Of a DNA stretch of 64,000 bases, positions 16,238-24,832 are shown piece after piece. Under the pieces are notes generated by a model. The model was not told the DNA's origin. It made no database searches and saw nothing but the letters and a program-made list of their open reading frames with translations. The stretch spans positions 1-64,000 of the forward strand of contig JANRJI010000111.1 in assembly GCA_033764055.1 (NCBI GenBank), written 5' to 3'. This DNA comes from Ga0077555 sp033764055 (GTDB taxonomy: Bacteria; Pseudomonadota; Alphaproteobacteria; Rhizobiales; Hyphomicrobiaceae). The position numbers and the translations under genes were made by a program. Numbering within the stretch: the stretch's first letter is position 1; each line of letters opens with the position of its first letter.

Positions 16238-17851
16238 TCAGGCCGCGGCAGCCCCGTCCTTCATCAGCTTCCAGGTGATCGCGTCGGTCAGCGCCTCGAA
16301 GCTCGCGTCGACGATGTTCGGCGACACGCCGACCGTCGACCAGCGCTGGCCTGTCGACTTGTCGCGGCTCTCCACGAGAACGCGCGTCACGGCCCCCGTG
16401 CCGCCGTCGAGAATGCGCACCTTGTAGTCGACCAGCTCGACGTTCTTGAGGTGGCTCTGGTAGCGCCCGAGATCCTTGCGCAGCGCCGTGTCGAGGGCAT
16501 GGACCGGGCCGTTGCCCTCGGCGACCGACCACAGCGGCTCGCTCTCGCCGCTGATGAACACCCGGACCGAGGCCTCCGACACCGTGATGAAGCGGCCGAG
16601 CGCATTGTGCCGCTTCTCGACCAGCACCCGGAAACTGTCGACGATGAAATAATCGGGAACCTCTCCGATGAGCCGCCGTGCCAGCAGCTCGAAGGAGGCA
16701 TCGGCCCCCTCGTAGGCATAGCCGAGGTTCTCGCGTTGCTTGACCTCGTCGAGCAGGCGGCCGACTCGCTCGTCGCCCTTCGGAATGGCGATCCCGAGCC
16801 GCTCCAGCTCCGAGACGATGTTGGACTTGCCTGCCTGATTGGAGACCAGCACGCGGCGCTGGTTGCCCACCGTCTCCGGCGGCACGTGCTCGTAGGTCTC
16901 CGGCTCCTTCAGGATCGCCGAGGCATGAATGCCGGCCTTGGTGGCGAACGCGCTGTCGCCGACGTAGGGGGCCTGGCGGGCCGGCGCGCGATTGAGGACC
17001 TCGTCGAGCAGACGGCTGGCGGCGGTCAGGCGCTTCAGCTTCTCATCGGTCACCCCGATCTCGAAGCGGTCGGCGAATTCGGACTTGAGAAGCAGCGTCG
17101 GGATCAGCGAGGTCAGGCTGGCATTGCCGCAGCGCTCGCCGAGACCGTTGAGCGTGCCCTGTATCTGCCGGCAGCCGGCGCGCACGGCCGCGAGCGTGTT
17201 GGCGACGGCCTGCTCGGTGTCGTTGTGGGTGTGGATGCCGAGGTGGCTGCCGGGCACGACTTGCGCCACTGCGCCGACGATGGCCTCGATCTCGTGCGGC
17301 AGCGTGCCGCCATTGGTGTCGCAGAGAACGATCCAGCGGGCGCCGCTCTCGTAGGCCGTTCGCGCCACCGCGAGCGCATGCCCCGCGTTCGCCTTGTAGC
17401 CGTCGAAGAAGTGCTCGCAGTCGATCATCGATTCCTTGCCCGCAGCGCGCACGGCCTCGACGCTCTCCTTCACCCCGGCGATGTTTTCCTCGTTGGTGAT
17501 GCCGAGCGCAACTCGAACGTGATAGTCCCAAGCCTTCGCGACTAGGCAGACGGCACTGGCCTGCGACTGCACGACGGCCTGGAAACCCGGATCGTTGGAG
17601 GTCGAGCGGCCGGCGCGCTTGGTCATGCCGAAGGCGGTGAGCCTCGCGCGCTGCAGGGCCGGGGGCGAACCGAAGAATTCGGTATCGGTGTCGTTGGCGC
17701 CCGGATAGCCGCCCTCGATATAGTCGAGCCCCAAATCGTCGAGGACGCCCGCGATCCGCCGCTTGTCGGCGACCGAGAAGTCGACGCCCTGCGTCTGCGC
17801 GCCGTCGCGCAGCGTCGTGTCGAAGAGATAGAGGCGCTCGCGGGACGTCAT
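16238..17851 (-). CDS. cimA: (R)-citramalate synthase
   Basis: Condenses pyruvate with acetyl-CoA to citramalate, the first step of a threonine-independent isoleucine route. The 537-residue length and order match CimA: the HMGL-like catalytic barrel with LFDTTLRDGAQTQGVDF and the metal-binding HTHNDTEQAVANTL, then the C-terminal LeuA-type allosteric domain (from about residue 400) that senses isoleucine. The ATG at 17851 has GGTGA upstream and lies four bases after the stop of a 37-residue membrane peptide gene. The alternative 2-isopropylmalate synthase is less likely from the DGAQT and GDEG-type signatures. Confidence 0.92.
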   Translation of the reverse strand: MTSRERLYLFDTTLRDGAQTQGVDFSVADKRRIAGVLDDLGLDYIEGGYPGANDTDTEFFGSPPALQRARLTAFGMTKRAGRSTSNDPGFQAVVQSQASAVCLVAKAWDYHVRVALGITNEENIAGVKESVEAVRAAGKESMIDCEHFFDGYKANAGHALAVARTAYESGARWIVLCDTNGGTLPHEIEAIVGAVAQVVPGSHLGIHTHNDTEQAVANTLAAVRAGCRQIQGTLNGLGERCGNASLTSLIPTLLLKSEFADRFEIGVTDEKLKRLTAASRLLDEVLNRAPARQAPYVGDSAFATKAGIHASAILKEPETYEHVPPETVGNQRRVLVSNQAGKSNIVSELERLGIAIPKGDERVGRLLDEVKQRENLGYAYEGADASFELLARRLIGEVPDYFIVDSFRVLVEKRHNALGRFITVSEASVRVFISGESEPLWSVAEGNGPVHALDTALRKDLGRYQSHLKNVELVDYKVRILDGGTGAVTRVLVESRDKSTGQRWSTVGVSPNIVDASFEALTDAITWKLMKDGAAAA

Positions 17852-17855
17852 GAGA

Positions 17856-17969
17856 TCACCAGTATCCATAGAGCTTGAAGAACAGCCCCGCCGCGATGGC
17901 GAGAACGAGCAGCTTGATCGCGATGTAGCGCAGCCAGTGGCGCGGGAAGGGTGTCTCTGGTGGCGTCAT
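17856..17969 (-). CDS. 37-residue single-pass membrane peptide upstream of cimA
   Basis: A short gene starting MTPPETPFPRHWLRYIAIKL and ending FFKLYGYW. Residues 14-32 form one hydrophobic helix (YIAIKLLVLAIAAGLFF) after a basic, Pro-rich head, so it should be a single-pass inner-membrane peptide. Its stop is four bases before the cimA ATG, so the two are translationally linked. I cannot name a family. Conservation of the aromatic C-terminus in related genomes would confirm it as a real gene. Confidence 0.6.
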   Translation of the reverse strand: MTPPETPFPRHWLRYIAIKLLVLAIAAGLFFKLYGYW

Positions 17970-17985
17970 GCCGGATCTCACTCGC

Positions 17986-18429
17986 TCACGTCTCGTGGTC
18001 GGGGTGCTGGCGCGAGCGAATGCCCGCATACCAGACTGCTTTTCGAGCCTGCTCCGCGAAGTCCGGCACGGGCAGCGCGTGCAAGGTGTCGAACCACGGC
18101 AGGCGGCTCTCGGCGTCGAGCTGGATGACCGGCCGGATGTCGCCTGCCCGATCGAAGGCTGCGATGGCGATGTCGAGGCCGCCGGCGTGCTCGAACGTCA
18201 GCGGTGTGCCGCAGTCGCCGCAGAAGCCGCGCCGAGCCGTGTCCGAGCTCTGGAAGTGGCGGAGTTCGCCCCGGCTCCACACTACGTCATGAACGGTGAC
18301 GAGCAGGCCCCCGACACCGGCGAACGCCTTCTGGCACATGCGGCAGTGGCAGAGCGAGGCGCGCCCGAGGCGCGTCGCCCGGAATCGAACCGCGCCGCAC
18401 TGGCAGCCGCCTGTCCATAGGTCACTCAT
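17986..18429 (-). CDS. GFA/CENP-V family zinc protein
   Basis: A 147-residue protein of the glutathione-dependent formaldehyde-activating enzyme family. Zinc ligands appear as CQCGAVRF near residue 9, CHCRMCQK near 28-33, and CGDCGTPLTF near 70. GGAGGCGACG precedes the ATG, which overlaps the end of the glyoxalase gene by eight bases. Most family members are not proven to act on formaldehyde, so only the zinc fold is asserted. It is the last gene of a three-gene operon. Confidence 0.88.
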   Translation of the reverse strand: MSDLWTGGCQCGAVRFRATRLGRASLCHCRMCQKAFAGVGGLLVTVHDVVWSRGELRHFQSSDTARRGFCGDCGTPLTFEHAGGLDIAIAAFDRAGDIRPVIQLDAESRLPWFDTLHALPVPDFAEQARKAVWYAGIRSRQHPDHET

Positions 18430-18871
18430 CGTCGCCTCCATCGCTACCGTCCCGCCCGAGCCTCTCGGATAGCCCCGGCCCCAGCGGATCGGCCAGCAGC
18501 ACCTGCCCGAACGAGAGCATGTGGCCGTCGGGGTCCTCGACGACGAAGTCGCGACAGTTGTAGGGCTGATCGGTCGGCGGCTCCGAAATGTCGACGCCGA
18601 GCTTCTTCAACTCGTCATAAAGCGCATCTGCGTCGGCGACGTAGACATAGGCGGCCCAGTTGTCACTGACCGCTGCCTCGCCGAATGCCGCCAGCGCAAG
18701 CGCCAGCGTCACCGTTCCCCGCTGCAGGATGGCGAACGATGGTGGCGCACCCCAGACCGACGCCGAGAAGCCGAGCTTCTCTCTGTAGAAGGCGATGCTA
18801 CGGCTCATGTCCGTGCAATCGAGGACGGGCATGGCGCGCTGGAACTGGGGCATGCGGGTTTGCCAGGTCAT
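18422..18871 (-). CDS. Glyoxalase/bleomycin-resistance family (VOC) protein
   Basis: A 149-residue vicinal-oxygen-chelate protein. MPVLDCTDMSRSIAFYREKL begins the first beta-alpha-beta module, and CRDFVVEDPDGHMLSFGQ ends the second. The PVLDC and VEDPDGHMLSFGQ elements also match bleomycin-resistance proteins. Its ATG overlaps the stop of the GNAT gene (ATGA), and its end overlaps the GFA start, so three genes are co-translated. The acidic tail (DGSDGGDDE) is unusual. Substrate is unknown. Confidence 0.85.
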   Translation of the reverse strand: MTWQTRMPQFQRAMPVLDCTDMSRSIAFYREKLGFSASVWGAPPSFAILQRGTVTLALALAAFGEAAVSDNWAAYVYVADADALYDELKKLGVDISEPPTDQPYNCRDFVVEDPDGHMLSFGQVLLADPLGPGLSERLGRDGSDGGDDE

Positions 18872-19398
18872 GAGGTGCCACCGCCCGACTTGCTGCTCTC
18901 CGCGTCCTCGGTCCCGGAGCCGCTGCCGAGCGTCTTGCTCATGGTCGTGCTGGCAAGCCACACGTCCTCGACCGGGATGTTGTTGCGTCGTGTCGGGACA
19001 TAGCCCCGGCTCTGGAAGAAGTCGTGGGCGGTATCGCTGACGTCGGACGCGAGGGTTCTGGCGCCGCGGGCCGCTGCCAGCTTTTCCAGCGCATCGAGCA
19101 GCGTGGAGGCGACGCCCTCGCCCACTGCGTACGGGTGGACGTAGAGCATGTCGATCTCCTTTCCCTCCTTGAGGCTGCCGAAGCCGAGCACCTCGCCGTC
19201 CCGCTCGACGACGAGCGTAGTGTTGGACATGAGTCGCTTGGCGAAAGCTACGGGATCGGCAGCAAGCGCGATCCAGGCGAGGCGCTGGTCCTCGTCGTAG
19301 TCGTCCTGGGTCAACTCCTCGATCGACTGCGCGTAGAGATCCTGCAGGGCAACCGTGTCCGCGGGTAGGAACGGGCGAAGGGGGAGGGATTGCGTCAT
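18868..19398 (-). CDS. GNAT-family N-acetyltransferase
   Basis: A 176-residue acetyl-CoA-dependent acyltransferase. The first strand-helix is LRPFLPADTVALQDLYAQSI, and motif A is YVHPYAVGEGVASTLLDALE with the acetyl-CoA pyrophosphate loop. DFFQSRGYVPTRRNNIPV is the C-terminal motif of the family. I chose the ATG at 19398 because the fold starts there; longer starts add unrelated low-complexity residues. It heads the operon with the glyoxalase and GFA genes. Confidence 0.85.
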   Translation of the reverse strand: MTQSLPLRPFLPADTVALQDLYAQSIEELTQDDYDEDQRLAWIALAADPVAFAKRLMSNTTLVVERDGEVLGFGSLKEGKEIDMLYVHPYAVGEGVASTLLDALEKLAAARGARTLASDVSDTAHDFFQSRGYVPTRRNNIPVEDVWLASTTMSKTLGSGSGTEDAESSKSGGGTS

Positions 19399-19866
19399 GG
19401 GATTGCGTCCGGTTGCTCGTCGAGTGATCTGCCTTTGCCCCTCACGTCCCGGCACGGGCTGCCATCCCAGCGGCCGCTCCGGTGATGCCACGCGAGCCGA
19501 CTTCGCCCTCATCTTGCGGGAAGGGTCGGGGCGAGGGGATGACCCACGATATGAGCCGGGGTGAATCTCCATAGTTTAGCAGGTCCCCCAAAAGCCGTCG
19601 ATCGAAGGGCTGGACTTCGGAGGCTGGCATCACCGCGTGGAGGCTGTGGCCGAAGCCGACCGTCGCTCGCCGTCGATGTCTTCTCCCGACAAGCCGCCAT
19701 CGGACTTCTGCGGCGCAAGGACCTCCCCACTGCCGCACCATGCGCCGGGCCACCTCGCTCCCTGGTCGGGCTCGACGCCGGCCGCCGGAGCGGCGCATCC
19801 GGCTGTTGACATAGTCAATATTTTGAGCAATTAAATGATCATCAGATTTTTGATTGAGTTCCTTCG
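19399..19866. other. Divergent intergenic region with candidate MarR operator/promoter
   Basis: This 468-base region separates the GNAT operon (minus) and the marR gene (plus). TTGAC-ATA-GTCAA at 19806-19818 is a perfect inverted repeat that also provides a TTGACA -35 element, with A/T-rich -10-like sequence (AATTAA/TTAAAT) about 17-19 bases on. A MarR repressor binding its own promoter would fit. At 19507-19540 is a GC-rich stretch (CTTGCGGGAAGGG) that looks like a remnant of a dispersed genomic repeat. No gene is evident. Confidence 0.45.
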
Positions 19867-20454
19867 ATGTCGCGAGCCTCGCCCAAGACTGATTCGACTC
19901 CCAAGCCTGCTGTGAAAGTCAGGCCGAAGCCTGCAACTCGTCCGAAGCCCGGCCCGATGCACAGCGGCCTGCAGATGAGCAAGCTGGCGAAGATTCCTCT
20001 GCCGCGTGCCCCCATGCCGATGGCACGTCGATTCATGCAGATCACCTCTGCCATCTGGGCCGAGGCGTGCGCCGGGGACAGCATGAGCAATCTCGAGTTC
20101 GGAACGGTGGGTGCACTACAGCGCGAGCCACATCTCGACCAGATCAGCCTTGCCGCGCGTATTGGTGTCGATCGCACCAACATCGGCCTGATCATCGATG
20201 GACTGGAGAAGCGTGGCTTCGTCGAGCGGTCGGTGAACCCCAATGACCGGCGTGCGCGCTTGATCCGGGTCACTCCAGAGGGTGTGGCGGCCCACGCACG
20301 CCAGGCACCGAGGACCGCCCTGGTGAGAGAGAAGGTTTTTGCGCCGCTGACTGCGGCAGAGCGGGAGGTCTTCTACGACCTGCTCGAACGGATCATCGCG
20401 GCCAACGAGCAGTATTCGATCCCTGGAGCAGGCCGCCGCAAGCGCGACAGATAA
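19867..20454 (+). CDS. MarR-family transcriptional regulator
   Basis: A 195-residue winged-helix regulator. Residues 1-45 are a Lys/Pro-rich basic extension uncommon in the family. The DNA-binding core is HLDQISLAARIGVDRTNIGL followed by IIDGLEKRGFVERSVNPNDR, the classical MarR recognition helix and wing. The C-terminal helices (LTAAEREVFYDLLERIIA) form the dimer arm. The palindrome at 19806-19818 in its promoter suggests autoregulation. The Bug protein gene follows 108 bases downstream on the same strand and could be a target. Confidence 0.9.
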   Translation: MSRASPKTDSTPKPAVKVRPKPATRPKPGPMHSGLQMSKLAKIPLPRAPMPMARRFMQITSAIWAEACAGDSMSNLEFGTVGALQREPHLDQISLAARIGVDRTNIGLIIDGLEKRGFVERSVNPNDRRARLIRVTPEGVAAHARQAPRTALVREKVFAPLTAAEREVFYDLLERIIAANEQYSIPGAGRRKRDR

Positions 20455-20562
20455 TCCAGGGACTCGGATCTCGCCGACTTCCCCCCTGGCGCGACGGCGG
20501 GATGTGGAGCGGGTCCGCCGCCAACTCGACCCCAACTCGGACCTTTAGAGGAAAACCCCGAC

Positions 20563-21534
20563 ATGCCGTACATCAGGCGCAGTCCGCTTATTGTGGCGGC
20601 TCTCGCTCTCAGCATTGTGGCGCCCCATCGTGCCGGCGCTCAGGCCTACCCGAACCGGCCGGTCACGCTGGTTACAACCTTCGCGGCCGGCTCACCTCAA
20701 GATCTCGTCGTGCGGGCGATCTCGGGGCTGGTGGCGGCGGACTTCAAGCAGCCCGTGGTGGTCGACAACAAGCCCGGCGCAGCCGGCGGGGTTGCGATGA
20801 GTGCCACCGTGACGCAAAAGCCTGACGGTTACGCCCTCAACATCATAAACTCCCCTGGCCTCGCCAATCTGCCGCTCATGCACAAGCTGGCCTTCGACCC
20901 GTCCAGGGACTTCGACTACATCATGCAGATGGCGAGCTTCCCGATCGGCATCGCTGTGAGGGCGGAGAGCCCGTTCAAGTCCTGTACCGATCTCGTCGAC
21001 CACGCCAGGACCAACCCAGGCAGGATCACGTATGGCACGCCGGGTGCGGGCTCAATGGCAAACCTCGGCATGCAACGCTTGCAGGCGCTGGCCGGTATCA
21101 CCTTGACCCATATCCCGCACAAGGGCGTCATGGAGATCATACCCGCCGTACTCGGCGGTCACGTCTCGCTGATGGTGACGGGAACGGAGTGGAAGCCGCT
21201 CGTCGACAGTGGGCAGATGCGCCTCCTCATGATGTGGACCGACAAGAGGCTCCCTTCGTTCGCGAGTGCGCCGACGGCGCGTGAGTGCGGCTATCCGTTC
21301 GACCTCGACGTCTCGTTCGGCCTGGTTGCGCCAACGGGACTCGAGACGGCAGTGGCCGCTCGAGTCCATGGCGCATTCAAAACGGCATTGGAATCGCCCT
21401 CGGTGCGCGCGTTGATGGAGAAGTACAACATTCTTCCAGCCTATATGGATGGCCCGGCGTTCAAGGCACGCATCGCCCGCATCTCCGGCGACATGAAGCC
21501 GGTGATCGAGCAGCTCGGATTGCTGGCAAAGTAG
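20563..21534 (+). CDS. Tripartite tricarboxylate transporter substrate-binding protein (Bug family)
   Basis: Periplasmic solute receptor of 323 residues. The signal peptide (LIVAALALSIVAPHRAGAQ) ends near residue 27, followed by the diagnostic YPNRPVTLVTTFAAGSPQD. VVDNKPGAAGGVAMSATV and TYGTPGAGSMANLGMQRL are the two ligand-binding loops of Bug proteins. The first loop has SPQDLV where many members have GGxxD. No TctA/TctB membrane genes are nearby, as is common for orphan Bug receptors. GAGGAAAACCCC precedes the start. Ligand unknown. Confidence 0.92.
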   Translation: MPYIRRSPLIVAALALSIVAPHRAGAQAYPNRPVTLVTTFAAGSPQDLVVRAISGLVAADFKQPVVVDNKPGAAGGVAMSATVTQKPDGYALNIINSPGLANLPLMHKLAFDPSRDFDYIMQMASFPIGIAVRAESPFKSCTDLVDHARTNPGRITYGTPGAGSMANLGMQRLQALAGITLTHIPHKGVMEIIPAVLGGHVSLMVTGTEWKPLVDSGQMRLLMMWTDKRLPSFASAPTARECGYPFDLDVSFGLVAPTGLETAVAARVHGAFKTALESPSVRALMEKYNILPAYMDGPAFKARIARISGDMKPVIEQLGLLAK

Positions 21535-21661
21535 ACACATGAAGCTCGATCGATGCCGCATCAGGTCATGCCTTGCTGTTCCCGATCGCCCATCGGCCAA
21601 TGGCCCTGGCGATGCCTTGGGACAAGCTCGGAGATGACGTCGGTTTGGGAAGGAACTTCGA

Positions 21662-22597
21662 ATGCCCGTTGAACCACCCACTCGCGTCTATCGCACCTGG
21701 GTAGCCGATAGCCGCCAATGGAGCGCCTATCGGCCCCGCGCGGGTGACGTCGTGATCGCCACGTATCCGAAATCCGGCACGACCTGGATGCAGCAGGTCG
21801 TCAGCCTTCTCGTTTTCCAATCGCCGGAGCCGCGGCCCATCTCCGAGATCGCGCCGTGGTTCGATCGTCGCGAGCTGGATGACACGCCGGACAGGGTGAT
21901 GAGCCGCCTCGACCAACAAACGCATCGGCGTTTCATCAAATCCCATGTGCCTTTCGATGGCATGCCGATCCACGACGAGGTCAAGTACATCCACGTGGCC
22001 CGGGACGGGCGGGACGCCTGCCTTTCGTATCACAATCATTGCCGGGCCTTTGGCGATCGTGCCCTCGAAAGGCTCGATAGGCTGGGTCTCTCCGACGAGA
22101 CATTGGCGCGACCCTATCCACGCGCGCCTGAAGATCCGCGCGAATTTTTCGGACGCTGGATGAGCGAAGGCCTCAATGGCGATCCGGACGGCATGCCGTT
22201 CGTATCTTGGTTCGGATTTGAACGTACGTATTGGGCCGCTCGGCATCGCTCGAACCTGTTGATGGTTCACTATCGCGACCTGAAAGCAGATCTCCCATGT
22301 GAAATGCGCCGGATAGCGGACTTTCTCGATATTTCTGTACCCGAGCAGTTGTGGCCCACTTTGCTCCGGGCTGCATCGTTCGAGGAGATGAAACGTCACG
22401 GCAATCAACTCCAGACCACGATAGCCCGGGCCTTGATCGGCGGCGCCGAAACTTTTTTCCACAAGGGCGAGAATGATCGTTGGCGCGGCATGCTCACGGA
22501 AGACGACTTGGAGATCTATGAGGCTCGTGCTCGGGAGAGCCTCGAGCAGGAGTGCGCGGCCTGGCTGCGAGCAGGCCGGCTTGGATCACCCGGATAG
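21662..22597 (+). CDS. PAPS-dependent sulfotransferase
   Basis: A 311-residue cytosolic-type sulfotransferase transferring sulfate from 3'-phosphoadenylyl sulfate to a small molecule. The 5'-phosphosulfate loop is ATYPKSGTTWMQQV near residue 34, the catalytic-His strand KSHVPFDGMP near 97, the 3'-phosphate motif HVARDGRDACLSYHNH near 113, and the C-terminal FFHKGENDRWRGML near 265. These match the soluble SULT-like family. AAGGAA precedes the start. No sulfate activation genes adjoin. The acceptor is unknown. Confidence 0.9.
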   Translation: MPVEPPTRVYRTWVADSRQWSAYRPRAGDVVIATYPKSGTTWMQQVVSLLVFQSPEPRPISEIAPWFDRRELDDTPDRVMSRLDQQTHRRFIKSHVPFDGMPIHDEVKYIHVARDGRDACLSYHNHCRAFGDRALERLDRLGLSDETLARPYPRAPEDPREFFGRWMSEGLNGDPDGMPFVSWFGFERTYWAARHRSNLLMVHYRDLKADLPCEMRRIADFLDISVPEQLWPTLLRAASFEEMKRHGNQLQTTIARALIGGAETFFHKGENDRWRGMLTEDDLEIYEARARESLEQECAAWLRAGRLGSPG

Positions 22598-22923
22598 CTC
22601 ACCCGATCGAGCGCCACCGAGGCTCGGCTCGCGGTCGGAGCGGGCTGGGAAATTCGCCTCCTGGCTGTTCTGAGTGGGCAGGTCGGTGAGGCCGCCATTC
22701 TCCTGCTTCGCGGACCTCGCCAGCGGATGGCTGTTCTCGAGGTGGGCTGGCGAGCCCGACAGAGCGTGGCGGGATTTTGATCGGTCCTGCTATAGCGCAG
22801 CCGTGCTCCGGTCGTGTATGGACGAAGGGCTGGCGGAGCGAAGGAGCTAACGTGCTCGCGCCAGTGGGGTCGAGAGGCGCTCGACAAGCGCCATGTCGGG
22901 AATGATTTTCGAAGGCTTGCCAC
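22598..22923. other. Intergenic region, nothing recognised
   Basis: This 326-base stretch lies between the sulfotransferase and OmpA-family genes, which share a strand. I see no convincing small gene, RNA, or strong hairpin. It presumably carries the OmpA-family promoter. Confidence 0.5.
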
Positions 22924-23979
22924 ATGCGTTGCTCGCTTGGTCGCCGCCTAGTCAGCGCGGCACTCGCCGTCATGTCAGTCTCCATGTTGGCGACCGTCGA
23001 CCTGGTTTTGGCTCAGCAATCGGCGGGGCCATTGCTCCCGCATATTGGCGGGCGAATTACGACTTCGTTTAGCAATACGTTCGGCCCCGATGCCGAGTCC
23101 GACATCGTCTTCACGGCCGTTACGCCGGATCTCCTGAGCCTCGACTATACCAGTCAGCGTGGCCTGAAAGTCACCCGCGACATCAGGGGCGCCGACATGC
23201 GCAGCTCTGCCGTATACGTGCTCGGGTACTCGGCAAAGATGCCGAGGCTGATCGAAGGCTCGACGTCTCTCGGCATTTCCGGGTTGTCGCTTGAAGACCT
23301 TCGTACGAAAGGAAAAACGCCGCTCTCACTCATCTACGACGAGACAGGTGCGAGGCTCGAAGGTGAGCTCGTCCTCGTAGAGAAGTCGGCGAAACTGCAG
23401 GTGCTCATCGAAAATCAGCTCGTGCCGACGGCCGCCATTCGCGCCAAGGGAACCTTCGGTGTGGCGCCGCGAGCGGCCGTCGCCGATTTGTACTTTCTCG
23501 ACAACAAGAACAACCCGATGATGCTGCAGAGCCAGATCCAGTTCTCTTGGGAGAAGCAGCCGCGGCTCGAGCGCATTACCAAGGTCACGGCTGGCGCTTC
23601 GCAACAGACGGCCATGCAGCAGTCCCTGGCGACGCTGCGCAAGTACGATGTCTACGGCATACTCTTCGATTTCGGATCATCCCGGATCCGACCGGAAACA
23701 GCATCCTTGATCGCCGATATTGCGGCCACGTTGAACAACAATCCGACTTGGCGGCTGCAGGTGAATGGCCACACCGATTCGATCGGTGGTGACGCAGCGA
23801 ACATGAAGCTTTCCGGCGAGCGGGCCGCAGCCGTGATGGCGGAGCTCATCCGTCTCGGCACCGCCGCGGATCGCTTGAAGTCGGCGGGGCTCGGAGAAAC
23901 CGTACCCAAGGCGGACAACGGTACGCTCGAGGGCCGAGCGCTCAACCGGCGCGTCGAGCTGGTGAGGACGGACAACTAG
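22924..23979 (+). CDS. OmpA-family envelope protein
   Basis: A 351-residue exported protein with a signal peptide ending near LVLAQQ. The N-terminal 230 residues are an unrecognised beta-rich domain. The C-terminal OmpA domain begins YGILFDFGSSRIRPETASLI and carries VNGHTDSIGGDAANMKLSGE with RAAAVMAEL and LNRRVELV, including the Asp and Arg that bind diaminopimelate. It should anchor the outer membrane or periplasm to peptidoglycan. The N-terminal domain is not the porin-like barrel of E. coli OmpA. No neighbour suggests a specific partner. Confidence 0.85.
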   Translation: MRCSLGRRLVSAALAVMSVSMLATVDLVLAQQSAGPLLPHIGGRITTSFSNTFGPDAESDIVFTAVTPDLLSLDYTSQRGLKVTRDIRGADMRSSAVYVLGYSAKMPRLIEGSTSLGISGLSLEDLRTKGKTPLSLIYDETGARLEGELVLVEKSAKLQVLIENQLVPTAAIRAKGTFGVAPRAAVADLYFLDNKNNPMMLQSQIQFSWEKQPRLERITKVTAGASQQTAMQQSLATLRKYDVYGILFDFGSSRIRPETASLIADIAATLNNNPTWRLQVNGHTDSIGGDAANMKLSGERAAAVMAELIRLGTAADRLKSAGLGETVPKADNGTLEGRALNRRVELVRTDN

Positions 23980-24371
23980 ACGGTCCCTCAGCGGTCTTCT
24001 ACCAGCGCCTCGACGGCGGGACCAGTTCGCTGATCGCTCCGAGGCGTCGGGCGCCCCACATCATCGATGCTGGGGCTGCCCTGTCCTGCCATACCGGCGT
24101 CACCGACTTTCGCCCGGCTGTCGTCCGACGTTGTCGTCGAGCCGGGCCCGAGCCTGAGCGACAGGACGTTGTCGCGATGGCACGCTACTCACAGCCGCAG
24201 GTTCGATACCTGACGGGATCGTCAATGGGTGCCAGGCCGCGCGATGTGCCAGCCTTGCCAAGGACACCGTACTTTGCTCTAACTGCGGCCGCGCCCGAGG
24301 CTCAACGGCCATACGGCGCGGCGAGTCGGGAGCACGACCGAGAAGTGAACGACTCGCCGAGACGGCGGCGA
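23980..24371. other. Intergenic region before tRNA-Pro
   Basis: These 392 bases between the OmpA-family gene and tRNA-Pro contain no gene I can support. The tRNA promoter must lie here; I see no unambiguous -35/-10 pair. Confidence 0.5.
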
Positions 24372-24448
24372 CGGGGTATAGCTCAGCCTGGTAGAGCGCC
24401 TGCTTTGGGAGCAGGAAGTCGGGAGTTCGAATCTCTCTGCCCCGACCA
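24372..24448 (+). tRNA. tRNA-Pro (anticodon TGG)
   Basis: A complete 77-base cloverleaf with encoded CCA. The acceptor stem CGGGGTA pairs with TGCCCCG, the D-arm is GCTC...GAGC, the anticodon stem CCTGC/GCAGG encloses the loop TTTGGGA (anticodon TGG), and the T-arm is GGGAG-TTCGAAT-CTCTC. The NDUFS4-like gene follows 39 bases later. Confidence 0.97.
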
Positions 24449-24487
24449 GCCGACGCCGAGACGCAACGACTGCATTCGAGAGCCCGC

Positions 24488-24793
24488 ATGGCTGCCCGCA
24501 TCTTCAAGCCCGCTCGCACTGCCATGCAGTCCGGCCCCGCCCGAACCAAGGAATGGATGCTGGAGTACGAGCCCGAGCGGCCACGCGAGGTCGACCCGCT
24601 GATGGGCTGGACCAGCTCCACCGACATGCGGGCCCAGGTGCGGCTCTCCTTCGATACGAAGGAAGAGGCCATCGCCTACGCCGAGCGCAACGGCATTCCT
24701 TACAAGGTGACTGAGCCCGCCCCCCGCAAGACCCAGCGCAAGTCCTACTCGGACAATTTCCGCTTCGGCCGCATCGGCTCCTGGACGCACTGA
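24488..24793 (+). CDS. NADH dehydrogenase accessory subunit, NDUFS4 (18 kDa) homologue
   Basis: A 101-residue peripheral subunit of respiratory complex I, found in alphaproteobacteria and mitochondria. RIFKPARTAMQSGPARTKEW begins the family core; MGWTSSTDMRAQVRLSFDTK and EAIAYAERNGIPYKV are diagnostic, and the end SYSDNFRFGRIGSWTH matches NDUFS4 closely. The main nuo genes are elsewhere, as usual for this gene. Placement directly after a tRNA is typical of Hyphomicrobiales. Identification is firm. Confidence 0.93.
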   Translation: MAARIFKPARTAMQSGPARTKEWMLEYEPERPREVDPLMGWTSSTDMRAQVRLSFDTKEEAIAYAERNGIPYKVTEPAPRKTQRKSYSDNFRFGRIGSWTH

Positions 24794-24832
24794 GCGGGCC
24801 CACATCGGCGCCTGCTGGTCGACAACGGGCTG

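Noticed and set aside
19507..19540. Dispersed REP-like repeat
   Set aside because: The GC-rich stretch resembles known alphaproteobacterial intergenic repeats, but no second copy was noticed in the window, so it is only mentioned in the intergenic entry.
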